Shown piece by piece: positions 16,726 to 24,513 of a stretch of 64,000 nucleotides of DNA. The stretch spans positions 2,914,001 through 2,978,000 of the forward strand of contig NZ_CP108006.1 of assembly GCF_036127095.1 (NCBI RefSeq), given 5' to 3'. This stretch comes from Streptomyces sp. NBC_00335 (GTDB lineage: Bacteria; Actinomycetota; Actinomycetes; Streptomycetales; Streptomycetaceae). Positions within the stretch are counted from its first letter, which is position 1. The number at the start of each line of letters is the position of its first letter. Made by a program: the position numbers and the translations under genes. The notes under the pieces were generated by a model, which made no database searches, was not told the DNA's origin, and saw nothing but the letters and a program-made list of their open reading frames with translations.

Positions 16726-17738
16726 GCCGCCTCCATCCAGATGTCCGCGAGGGACTCCTCCAGGTTGATCCGCGGCCGCCAGCCGAGCCGGTCGCGGGCG
16801 GTACGGACATCCGCCTGCTGCCAGGCTCCGCACCCGTCCGGGTAGGGGTACGGCGGCTGAGCGGTCGCGGCGGCGAGCTGCTCGGCCGTGGCCTCGGAGC
16901 GCGGGGAGCCGATGGCGGCGAGCCCGGCGGGCCGCCCGGGGTGACCGTGCGCCTGCGGGTGCTGGGCGTGCTGTCCGTGCTGCGGTACGTCGATCTCGTG
17001 CAGCGAGCCTCCGTACCCGGCGACCCGCGCCAGCACCGCGGCCGCGTCGCGCAGCCGGACGGCCCGGCCGGTGCCGATGTTGACGACGCCCTGGGCCGCC
17101 GACAGCGAGGCGGCGTGCACCGCCCGCGCCACGTCCCGTACGTCGACGAAGTCGCGCTGGACGCCGAGGCCGCTGAGCTTGAGCTCGCCGTCCCCGGACT
17201 GCATCGCGCGCCGCATGGCCTCGGCGAGCCGGCCGAGGGGGGATCCGGCGGGGGTGCCGGGGCCGACGGGCGAGAAGACCCGCAGCACGACGGCGTCCAG
17301 CCCGGAGCCGAGCACGAGCTCGGTGGCGGCCAGTTTGCTGACTCCGTACGGCCCTCCAGGTCTGGGCACGGCGTCCTCGGCCGTGGACGAACCGGGCTGG
17401 CTGGGCCCGTACTCGGCGGCACAGCCGAGCTGGACGAGCCGGGCGCCGCAGCCGCTGCGGCGCAGCGATTCGCAGATGGTGGCGACGGCGACGGTGTTGT
17501 GCCGGGTCAGCTCGCGGGCGCCGCCCCGGGTGGCTCCCGCGCAGTTGATGACGACGCCCGGGTGGACGGCGTCGAGGAACCGGGTGAGCGCGCCGGGGCT
17601 GCCGGTGGCGAGGTCGAAGCGGACGTCGGCGTCGTCTCCGCGGCCGAGCGCGGTGAGCTGGACCGCGGGGTCGGCGAGCAGCCGGTCCGCGACGTAGCGC
17701 CCGAGGTATCCGTTGGCTCCGATCAGCAACACCCTCAT
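16713..17738 (-). CDS. NAD-dependent sugar epimerase/dehydratase (extended SDR)
   Basis: 341 aa. N-terminal Rossmann motif GANGYLGRY (residues 7-15), then INCAGATRGG, and the SDR catalytic YxxxK in GPYGVSKLAATE. RDFVDVRDVARAV and VVNIGTGRAVRL are typical of UDP-sugar epimerases such as GalE. An unusual His/Gln-rich insertion (HGQHAQHPQAHGHPG, about residues 253-267) sits in the substrate-domain half. ATG 17738 has AAGGGG 6 nt upstream and overlaps the stop of a 12-codon ORF. It likely supplies an epimerised or dehydrated sugar nucleotide to the neighbouring glycosyltransferase. The exact sugar is unknown. Confidence 0.85.
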   Translation of the reverse strand: MRVLLIGANGYLGRYVADRLLADPAVQLTALGRGDDADVRFDLATGSPGALTRFLDAVHPGVVINCAGATRGGARELTRHNTVAVATICESLRRSGCGARLVQLGCAAEYGPSQPGSSTAEDAVPRPGGPYGVSKLAATELVLGSGLDAVVLRVFSPVGPGTPAGSPLGRLAEAMRRAMQSGDGELKLSGLGVQRDFVDVRDVARAVHAASLSAAQGVVNIGTGRAVRLRDAAAVLARVAGYGGSLHEIDVPQHGQHAQHPQAHGHPGRPAGLAAIGSPRSEATAEQLAAATAQPPYPYPDGCGAWQQADVRTARDRLGWRPRINLEESLADIWMEAACRI

Positions 17739-17773
17739 CGCGCGTCCCCTTGGTTGGTCGGCTGGCCGGTCAT
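17735..17773 (-). CDS. 12-codon mini-ORF overlapping epimerase start
   Basis: ATG at 17773 with AAGGAG 9 nt upstream, encoding MTGQPTNQGDAR. Its TGA overlaps the epimerase ATG (ATGA). It could be a translational coupling leader rather than a functional peptide. The epimerase also has its own ribosome-binding site, so the mini-ORF may be fortuitous. Confidence 0.35.
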   Translation of the reverse strand: MTGQPTNQGDAR

Positions 17774-17846
17774 GTCCTGTTTCTCCTTGGTGGATGGGTG
17801 GATCGGGGTAGGGGGTACGGCGCTTCGGTGTCTGCTTCCGAAGGTC

Positions 17847-18764
17847 TCAGGGCCGCTGCGCGTGCGCGGAGGCCCGCGACAGCGCGAGGACGGCGGGTAC
17901 GAGCACTCCCACCGCGGCGGCGAACGGCGCCGCCGGGACCGGGAGCAGGGCGAGTACGAGGGCCAGGGCCGCCGCGAGGGCTCCGCGGGGGGCTCCGTGG
18001 CCGAGCAGCAGCCGGGTCAGGAAGAGCAGCACCGCGAGCGGCACCGCCACCGCCAAGGGGGTCCCGGCCAGTGCGGCCGCCCCCGCCGCGGCCGCGGCGT
18101 ACAGCGCGAGCGTCCCGAGGAGCAGCGGTCTCACCCCGTCGGCGAAGTCCTCCAGGGCCCGGCTCCCGGCGAGGCGGCGCCGGGCGCGGGCCGCGAAGAC
18201 GGCGCCGGCCAGGTGCCCGGGGGCGACGGCCACGGCCAGGGCGATCCCGAGCGGGGTGCCGTGGCGGTGGACGGCCCAGCCGAGGGCGGCGGCGGCCAGC
18301 AGGTACGCGGCGGCGGGGAAGCGGCCCCCGGCGGCCCGGCCCGGCCATCCGAGGCCGGCGACGGTGACCAGCACCGCGAAGGCTCCCGCCCAGGACCACC
18401 CGGCGGCGGCCGCGCCGAGGGCGAGGGCCCCGGGCAGCAGCGCGTAGCCGAAGCCCCGTACGGCCTTGGCGTGGACCGGGATCCCGGCCGGCGGGGCGGG
18501 CGCGGTGCCGTCGCGGGGGGTCCGGGCGTAGAGCTCCTCCGCGAGGGAGAAGACGTCCCGGTGGCGGAAGCGGGCGGCGGTGCGGTCGGTGATGCCGTGC
18601 GCCTCCAGCCCGGCGGCGATCTCCAGCGGGTCCACGGCGTGCTCGCAGAGCTCCCGGTGGCGGTGGAGCAGCGCCTTCACGGGATCCCCGGCGGAGCGTG
18701 CCCTGCGGGGCGGGGGCGGGGGCGGGTCCAGAGGGGGGATGGCTTCGTCCAGGGGCACGGTCAT
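17847..18764 (-). CDS. Multi-pass membrane protein of exopolysaccharide-like operon
   Basis: 305 aa, function not recognised. The cytoplasmic N-terminal third begins with a polyproline stretch (PPLDPPPPPPRR) and carries a helical segment, LLHRHRELCEHAVDPLEIAA, with GITDRTAARFRHRDVFSLAEE, that recurs in streptomycete membrane proteins. The remainder is 7-8 hydrophobic Ala/Leu/Val-rich segments. ATG 18764 overlaps the glycosyltransferase stop by 4 bp (ATGA), so the two are translationally coupled. By position it could anchor or assist export of the polymer, in the manner of PelD/PelE/PelG, but I see no sequence motif that proves similarity and it is shorter than PelG. Confidence 0.75.
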   Translation of the reverse strand: MTVPLDEAIPPLDPPPPPPRRARSAGDPVKALLHRHRELCEHAVDPLEIAAGLEAHGITDRTAARFRHRDVFSLAEELYARTPRDGTAPAPPAGIPVHAKAVRGFGYALLPGALALGAAAAGWSWAGAFAVLVTVAGLGWPGRAAGGRFPAAAYLLAAAALGWAVHRHGTPLGIALAVAVAPGHLAGAVFAARARRRLAGSRALEDFADGVRPLLLGTLALYAAAAAGAAALAGTPLAVAVPLAVLLFLTRLLLGHGAPRGALAAALALVLALLPVPAAPFAAAVGVLVPAVLALSRASAHAQRP

Positions 18765-20611
18765 GAGGAGGCCTCCGAATTCGCCGCGGGCACCATGACG
18801 CGGTCCCCGCCCGGCCCGGAGCCGTCGGCGGGACCGGGCACACCGGGCACACCGGGGCCGGCCGGGTCGGCGTCCGGGACGGGGGCGTCGGAGGCGTCTG
18901 CCGAGGCGCCTTCCGGGGTGCCGGAGGGCCGGGCCTCGCCCGGGGCCGGGAGGCCGGCCGGGTCGGGGGCCGCTCCCCCGGAGGCGGCGGACGGGGTGGG
19001 TTCGGGGTGGGGGGCGGCCCAGGTGGGGGTGGCCCAGTGGCCCGGGACCCGGGCCTCGGGCGGCTGCTCGAAGGGCACGCCGGTGCCGTCGGGGCGGGCC
19101 GGGCCGCGGGCGAGGAGCCGCAGGTAGGACTCCTGGAAGGCGGCGACGTTCTGCTCGACGGTGAAGAGTTCGAGGGCCCGCGCCCGGGCGGCCGAGCCGA
19201 GCCGCTGGGCCCGCTCGGGGTCCCGCAGCAGCGAGACGCAGGCCTCGGCGAGCGCGCGCGGGTTGCGCGGCGGCACCACGAGCCCGGTTCCGCCGATCAC
19301 CTCGACGACGGCGCCGACGTCGGTGGACACGGTGGCCCGGCCGCAGAACATGGCCTCGGCCAGGGTGATGGGGAAGCCCTCGATGACGGAGGAGAGCACC
19401 ACCACCCGCCCGGAGCCGTACGCGTGGGCCGGGGACGGCGCGTCGGGTCCGCCGATCTCCTCGAAGGTGACCGGGTTCTCGCCGACCGCGTGCGCGTCGG
19501 CGGCCTCGTCGGGGAAGAGCTGCGCGGCGAGCGAGCGGCAGTCGGCCAGGTAGCCGTGCCCGACCTCGTGGTGCCCCGGACCGGCGGCCGTCGCGAAGAT
19601 CCGCAGCCGTGCGCGCGGTTCGGCCCGGCGCACCTCGGCGAAGGCGTGCAGCAGGGCGATCAGGTCCTTGGCGGGGTCGACGCGGCCGACCCAGACGAGG
19701 GTGTGCGGGTCCCCGCACGCCGGGTCCTCGCCCACGGCGGCGAATCGGTCCGCCTCCATCCCGGGGTAGACCGTGCGCAGCCGGTCGCGGGAGGCCCCGC
19801 ATCGTTCCTGCCAGCGCCGGGCGTGCGCGTTGCCGGGGGTGAGCAGGTCGGCCTGGGAGTAGATCTCGCCGGCCAGCCGGGTGTGGAAGGCCGCGAGCAG
19901 GGCCCGTACGGCCGGCCGCTCGTCCCGCGCGGAGTGCGCGGAGTGCTCGAGGTAGTGGGCCCGCAGCTGGACCCCGTACTCGGTGACCAGGAGCGGCACT
20001 CCGAAGAAGCGTTTGGCCAGGAGCCCGGGGAGCGCCGCCACGCCGCCCGCGGCCGCGTGGCAGACGTCGACCTCGCTCAGGTCCTCGTACCAGTCCAGGG
20101 ACAACGGGCGCAGCATCCGCTCCAGTTCGTCCACGAACTCCAGCAGGTCCGCGACCTGCGCCCGCTGTACTTCCCTGCTCGCCTCCGGGGCGCGGCAGGC
20201 GGACTCCACCGCCCGTACGGCCGTCTCGGAGCGCAGCGCCGCGTACAGCCCGCCCTGTTCCGAGGCGAGGGCGGCCAGCCCGTACAGCCCGTCCGCGAAC
20301 CGCGCGGGGTCGGCTCCGCAGATCCCGCGGACCAGTTCGGTGAAGGCGGCGGCGAAGCGGCGGCGCTCGCGGCGCCGGTAGCTGCGCCCGTCGTCGGCCG
20401 GCGCCCACAGGGGGGCGGTCGTCACGCGGGTGACGTGGGAGGGCAGCGGCACCCGGCCGCGCTCCTCCTGCTCGGCGCTGCGGCTCAGGGCGTAGAGCTC
20501 GAACTCGTGCTGGGGAAGCCCGCGCACGAGCCGGTCGCACCACAGCCTCGCTTCCCCCGTCGCATACGGATAACCACCTTCCGTGAGCAGTCCGATCCGC
20601 ACGAGTGGCAC
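18761..20611 (-). CDS. PelF-like GT4 family glycosyltransferase
   Basis: 616 aa. N-terminal region RIGLLTEGGYPYATGEARLW and the inserted helical segment before residue 230 match the PelF/DUF3492 type. The C-terminal GT-B half has VWVGRVDPAKDLIALLHAF, an EX7E-like ITLAEAMFCGRATVSTDVG and GLVVPPRNP, which bind the nucleotide sugar. PelF is the cytosolic transferase that polymerises the Pel exopolysaccharide. An extra 110-residue C-terminal tail rich in Pro, Ala, Gly and Asp is probably disordered. The GTG at 20611 follows GGGAG; another GTG lies 9 nt inside. First gene of the operon with the membrane protein, epimerase and spherulin-4 hydrolase. The identity as a glycosyltransferase is firm; the polymer is unknown. 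Confidence 0.88.
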   Translation of the reverse strand: MPLVRIGLLTEGGYPYATGEARLWCDRLVRGLPQHEFELYALSRSAEQEERGRVPLPSHVTRVTTAPLWAPADDGRSYRRRERRRFAAAFTELVRGICGADPARFADGLYGLAALASEQGGLYAALRSETAVRAVESACRAPEASREVQRAQVADLLEFVDELERMLRPLSLDWYEDLSEVDVCHAAAGGVAALPGLLAKRFFGVPLLVTEYGVQLRAHYLEHSAHSARDERPAVRALLAAFHTRLAGEIYSQADLLTPGNAHARRWQERCGASRDRLRTVYPGMEADRFAAVGEDPACGDPHTLVWVGRVDPAKDLIALLHAFAEVRRAEPRARLRIFATAAGPGHHEVGHGYLADCRSLAAQLFPDEAADAHAVGENPVTFEEIGGPDAPSPAHAYGSGRVVVLSSVIEGFPITLAEAMFCGRATVSTDVGAVVEVIGGTGLVVPPRNPRALAEACVSLLRDPERAQRLGSAARARALELFTVEQNVAAFQESYLRLLARGPARPDGTGVPFEQPPEARVPGHWATPTWAAPHPEPTPSAASGGAAPDPAGLPAPGEARPSGTPEGASADASDAPVPDADPAGPGVPGVPGPADGSGPGGDRVMVPAANSEASS

Positions 20612-20686
20612 CCCCGATCTCCCGTTTCAGGCGGTCTCCGTCGGTCCGGCGACCCGCCGGATACGAACTCAAGCGGATATGCCGAA

Positions 20687-20714
20687 GGCGCGACGGACGG
20701 TTGTCCGTCGCGCC
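20687..20714 (-). terminator. Hairpin after peptide ABC importer operon
   Basis: Perfect 12-bp stem GGCGCGACGGAC / GTCCGTCGCGCC with GGTT loop, about 75 nt past the stop of the ATPase gene, read on the minus strand. It separates that operon from the glycosyltransferase operon. Confidence 0.7.
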
Positions 20715-20789
20715 ACCGGAAGGGGTGAAGAGTCGTAACTTTCCCGTACGGTTCGCGTTCGAGCACGCTAAGAACTAGTGAGGACCGGT

Positions 20790-22544
20790 CTACGAGGCCC
20801 CTGCGAGCACTCCCCCGGACCGGCGCCGGCCGAGCCGGCGGTCGGCGGCCAGGGCGGGGTCGAGGGACGGAACGGCGGCCAGCAGCTCCCGGGTGTAGGC
20901 GTGCGCGGGCCGGTCGTAGACCTCGTCGACGGGGCCCTCCTCCACGATCACCCCGCCCCGCATGACGGCGACCCGGTCGCTGACCTGACGCACCACCGCG
21001 AGGTCGTGCGCGATGAAGACCAGCGCGATCCCCAGCTCCTGCTGCAGCTCGGCCAGCAGGGCGGTGACCTGCGCCTGCGTGGTCACATCGAGGGCCGAGA
21101 CGGGCTCGTCGCAGACGATCAGCCGGGGCCGGGGCGCGAGGGCCCGGGCGATGCCGACGCGCTGGCGCTGGCCGCCGCTGAACTCGTGCGGGTACCGGTC
21201 GTAGTGGGCCTCCTCCAGCCCCACCCGGAGCAGCAGTTCACCGACCCTGGCGCGGATCGCCCGCTGGTCCTTCTCCCCCGCCGCACGCAGCGGATCCGCG
21301 ATGGACTCCCCGATCGAACGGCGCGGGTTGAGCGAGGACACCGGGTCCTGGAACACCATCTGCACCCCGGGCACGAGGCCGGCGCTCTCCACCCCGTCCC
21401 GCCGCACCTGCCCGGAACTGGGCTCCAGCAGTCCGACGAGCATCCGCCCGAGGGTGCTCTTGCCGCTCCCGCTCTCCCCGACGATCCCGAGCGTCTCCCC
21501 AGCCCGCACAACCACCGACACCCCACCCACGGCCTCCACCCGCCGCTTCCCCCGCCCGAACTCCTTCCGCAACGAAAACGCCTCGACGACGGGCAAGGAA
21601 TCCATCGACGCCGACTCCAGCTCCGCCAAATCCAGCCCCGCCGACGACAACTCCAGCCTCGCCGGGGGCAATTCCAGCCCCGCCGGCGTTTGAGGCGCGG
21701 GTACGGGCAGCGCCCGTACAGCCCCCGGCCGGGCCACCCGCACCGCGTCGAGCCGCGGCACCGCCGCCAGCAGCGCCGCGGTGTACGGATCGGCCGGAGC
21801 CGACAGCACGGACCCGACCGAGCCCCGCTCGACCACCGCCCCGTCCCGCATCACCAGCACCGAGTCCACGTTCTCCGCCGCCACCCCCACGTCATGCGTG
21901 ACCAGCAGCAGCCCGAGCCCCCGCTCCTCCCGCAGCCCGTGCAGCAGGTCGAGGATCTGCGCCTGGACGGTGACGTCCAGCGCCGTGGTCGGCTCGTCCG
22001 CGATCAGCAGCTTCGGCTCGCACGCCAGCGCCATCGCGATCAGCGCCCGCTGCCGCATGCCCCCGCTGAACTCGTGCGGCCGCGCCCGGGAGCGGCGCAC
22101 CGCGTCGGGTATGCCCACCCGGTCGAGCACCTCCACCGCCCGCGCCCGGGCCGCACGCCGCGTCACGGGGGCATGCACCCGGTACACCTCGGCGATCTGG
22201 TCGCCGATGGCGTAGTACGGGTCCAGGGAGCTCAGCGGGTCCTGGAAGACCATCGCGGCGACACCCCCGCGCAGCTCCCGCAGCCGGGCCGCCGAGGCGG
22301 CGCCCACGTCGGTGCCGCCGACCCGGACGGTACCGCCGAGCCGCGCTCCGGTACCGCGATGCAGCCCCAACAGGGCCGCCGCAACAGTCGACTTGCCGCT
22401 TCCGGACTCCCCCACGATGCCCAGCGCGCGGCCGGGCTCCAGGGTGAAGGACACCCCGTCCACGGCCCGTACGTACTCCCCCGGCCGGCCGGCCGGAAAC
22501 TCGACGGTGAGGCCGGTGACGTCCACCAGCGATTCCCGCGTCAT
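20790..22544 (-). CDS. Fused dipeptide/oligopeptide ABC transporter ATPase (DppD-DppF type)
   Basis: 584 aa with two complete ATPase domains in one chain. Each has Walker A GESGSGKST, a signature (FSGGMRQRALIAMAL in the first, FSGGQRQRVGIARAL in the second) and Walker B (LLIADEPTTALD and LIVCDEPVSALD), followed by switch histidines in VTHD and IAHD. The linker (about residues 280-312) is unusual: the DNA at 21611-21700 carries a dispersed Streptomyces repeat (CCTCAAACGCCGG and GGGCTGGA units), read as PQTPAGLELPPARLEL and similar repeated phrases. ATG overlaps the upstream permease stop by 4 bp. Powers import of peptides or related solutes. Confidence 0.94.
   Translation of the reverse strand: MTRESLVDVTGLTVEFPAGRPGEYVRAVDGVSFTLEPGRALGIVGESGSGKSTVAAALLGLHRGTGARLGGTVRVGGTDVGAASAARLRELRGGVAAMVFQDPLSSLDPYYAIGDQIAEVYRVHAPVTRRAARARAVEVLDRVGIPDAVRRSRARPHEFSGGMRQRALIAMALACEPKLLIADEPTTALDVTVQAQILDLLHGLREERGLGLLLVTHDVGVAAENVDSVLVMRDGAVVERGSVGSVLSAPADPYTAALLAAVPRLDAVRVARPGAVRALPVPAPQTPAGLELPPARLELSSAGLDLAELESASMDSLPVVEAFSLRKEFGRGKRRVEAVGGVSVVVRAGETLGIVGESGSGKSTLGRMLVGLLEPSSGQVRRDGVESAGLVPGVQMVFQDPVSSLNPRRSIGESIADPLRAAGEKDQRAIRARVGELLLRVGLEEAHYDRYPHEFSGGQRQRVGIARALAPRPRLIVCDEPVSALDVTTQAQVTALLAELQQELGIALVFIAHDLAVVRQVSDRVAVMRGGVIVEEGPVDEVYDRPAHAYTRELLAAVPSLDPALAADRRLGRRRSGGVLAGAS
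21611..21700 (-). repeat. Dispersed GC-rich repeat inside ABC ATPase linker
   Basis: On the minus strand it begins GCGCCTCAAACGCCGGCGGG followed by three GGCTGGAnTT-type units. The CTCAAACGCCGG core is the same as in the intergenic repeats near 52.7 and 62.1 kb. Here it stays in frame and encodes the interdomain linker. Confidence 0.75.
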
Positions 22545-23533
22545 GCCAGAACCACCCTTCGGTCCGCGACGGCGTACAGCACGTCGGCGACGACGCCCGC
22601 GAGCACGACGGCCGTGCCGATGACGAGCATCACGCCCACCACCACGGGCAGGTCCACCACCCGTACGCCGTCGATGAGGGTCTTGCCGAGCCCGGGGATC
22701 CCGAACAGCGACTCGGTCAGCACGGCGCCGCCGAGCATCGTGCCGAAGTCCACGGCGCTGAGCGCGATCACCGGGGCCACCGCGCCCCGCACGGCGTGCC
22801 GGGTCACGATGGCCCGCTCCCCCACCCCGTAGGCGCGGAAGGTGCGGATGTGGTCCTCGGCGAGCGTCTCCAGCGTGGAACTACGACTCAGCCGGGCGTA
22901 CTTGGCGCTCTCGAAGAAGCCGAGGGTCACCCAGGGCAGCAGCATGTTCCACGCCCACTGCTCGGGATCGTCGCCGAGCGGTACGTAGGTCGGGAAGGGC
23001 AGCCACTGGAGGTAGGCGCAGACGGCCATGAGCAGCAGCAGCCCGAGGATGAAAACGGGGGTGCCGGTGGCGGCGAGGGTGACCACGGTCAGCGCCCGCT
23101 CGATGAACCCGCCCCGGCGCAGCGCGGACAGCAGTCCGGTGCCGACGCCGATCACGAGCCAGATCACCAGCGCGCCCAGCGCCAGCGACAGGGTCGCGGG
23201 GAGCCGTTCGAGCAGCAGCTCGGTGACCTGCTGGTCGTTCTGGTACGAGAATCCCAGGCAGGGCGCGTCGCAGTGCAGGACGATCCCGGCGCCGCCGGAG
23301 GAGTCCCGGCCCACGAGCACTCCCTGGAGGAAGTGCAGGTACTGCGCGACCACCGACTCGTTCAGCCCGAGCTGCTCGCGCACCTGGGCGATCTGCGCCG
23401 GGTTGCAGCGCTCTCCGCAGGCGAGGCGGGCGGGGTCGCCGGGGACGAGGTAGAAGAGGGCGTAGATCACGACGGACAGCGTGAGCAGGACGAGCAGTGC
23501 GCCGCCGGTCCGTTTGAGCACGAAGCGGGTCAC
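22541..23533 (-). CDS. Peptide ABC transporter permease (DppB/OppB type)
   Basis: 330 aa, six TM segments. N-terminal KRTGGALLVLLTLSVVIYAL and YLVPGDPAR are typical of DppB. A periplasmic loop contains four cysteines (ACGERC and HCDAPC). The cytoplasmic EAA-type loop appears as RTFRAYGVGERAI. GTG 23533 overlaps the stop of the next-upstream permease (GTGA). The four importer genes form one minus-strand operon with 4-bp overlaps throughout: substrate-binding protein, permease C, permease B, ATPase. Confidence 0.93.
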   Translation of the reverse strand: MTRFVLKRTGGALLVLLTLSVVIYALFYLVPGDPARLACGERCNPAQIAQVREQLGLNESVVAQYLHFLQGVLVGRDSSGGAGIVLHCDAPCLGFSYQNDQQVTELLLERLPATLSLALGALVIWLVIGVGTGLLSALRRGGFIERALTVVTLAATGTPVFILGLLLLMAVCAYLQWLPFPTYVPLGDDPEQWAWNMLLPWVTLGFFESAKYARLSRSSTLETLAEDHIRTFRAYGVGERAIVTRHAVRGAVAPVIALSAVDFGTMLGGAVLTESLFGIPGLGKTLIDGVRVVDLPVVVGVMLVIGTAVVLAGVVADVLYAVADRRVVLA

Positions 23534-24513
23534 GCCTTGCGCTCCTTTCTGGTGCCGACCCTCAGCCGCGAGTCCTCGCGCGGGTCGAGGGCCGTACGGA
23601 CGGCGTCGCCGAGCACCGTGAAGGCGAGCACGGTGACGAAGAGCAGCCCGGCGGGGAGCAGGACGTAGGTGGGGTCCGCGCGGAACCAGGTCTGGGCGCT
23701 GGACAGCATCTGCCCCCACGAGGGGGTGGGCGGTTTCACGCCGACCCCGATGAAGGACAGCGAGGCCTCGACCACCATGGCGGTGGGCACCTTGATGGCG
23801 GCGAGGGTGATGACGGGGGCGGCCAGCGAGGGCAGCAGCTCCCGGCGGGCGATCCGCAGCGTGCCGTTGCCCGAGAGCCGGGCGGCGTCCACGAAGTCCA
23901 GCTCCTTCAGCGACAGGGTCTGGGCGCGCACCATCCGGGCGACGCCGCCCCAGTCGAGCAGCCCGATGACCAGGATCAGCAGCAGCGGCCGCGGGAACTC
24001 GGGCGGGACGACGGCGGTGAGGGCAATGGCGATCACCAGCAGGGGCAGGGAGATCATCACGTCGGTGAAACGGCTGACGACCTGGCCCGCGAACCGGCCG
24101 CCGAGCGCGGCGGCGAGCCCGACGCCCACGCCGACGAGGACCTGGACGGCGGTGGCGCCGACCGCGACGAGCAGGGAGATCCGGGCTCCGTAGAGCAGCC
24201 GGGTGAACAGGTCGCGGCCGGTGCCCGGTTCGACGCCGAGCCAGTGCTCGCCGGAGATCCCGCCGAAGGAGCCGAGCGGGACGCCCCCTCGCGCGGAGTC
24301 GACGAGCTCGTCGTGGTAGGCGTTCGGGTCCTGGCCGGTGAGGTGGGCGAACAGCGGCGCGGCGAGGGCGAGCAGGACGAGCAGCGCGAGGACGGCGGCC
24401 GCGGCCACGGCCGAGGGCCGGGCCCGCAGCCGCCGCCAGGCCTGCCGCCCGGCGGCCGGGCCCGGGGTGGTGACCTCGGGCCCGGCCGCCGACTGCTGGG
24501 CGAGGAGCGTCAC
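23530..24513 (-). CDS. Peptide ABC transporter permease (DppC/OppC type)
   Basis: 327 aa. A cytoplasmic N-terminus is followed by TM1 (AVLALLVLLALAAPLFAHL) and the OppC signature HWLGVEPGTGRDLFTRLLYG. Further helices surround the EAA loop VRAQTLSLKELDFVDAARLS. SFIGVGVKPPTPSWGQML is a strong DppC marker. GTG 24513 overlaps the substrate-binding protein stop by 4 bp. Confidence 0.94.
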   Translation of the reverse strand: MTLLAQQSAAGPEVTTPGPAAGRQAWRRLRARPSAVAAAAVLALLVLLALAAPLFAHLTGQDPNAYHDELVDSARGGVPLGSFGGISGEHWLGVEPGTGRDLFTRLLYGARISLLVAVGATAVQVLVGVGVGLAAALGGRFAGQVVSRFTDVMISLPLLVIAIALTAVVPPEFPRPLLLILVIGLLDWGGVARMVRAQTLSLKELDFVDAARLSGNGTLRIARRELLPSLAAPVITLAAIKVPTAMVVEASLSFIGVGVKPPTPSWGQMLSSAQTWFRADPTYVLLPAGLLFVTVLAFTVLGDAVRTALDPREDSRLRVGTRKERKA

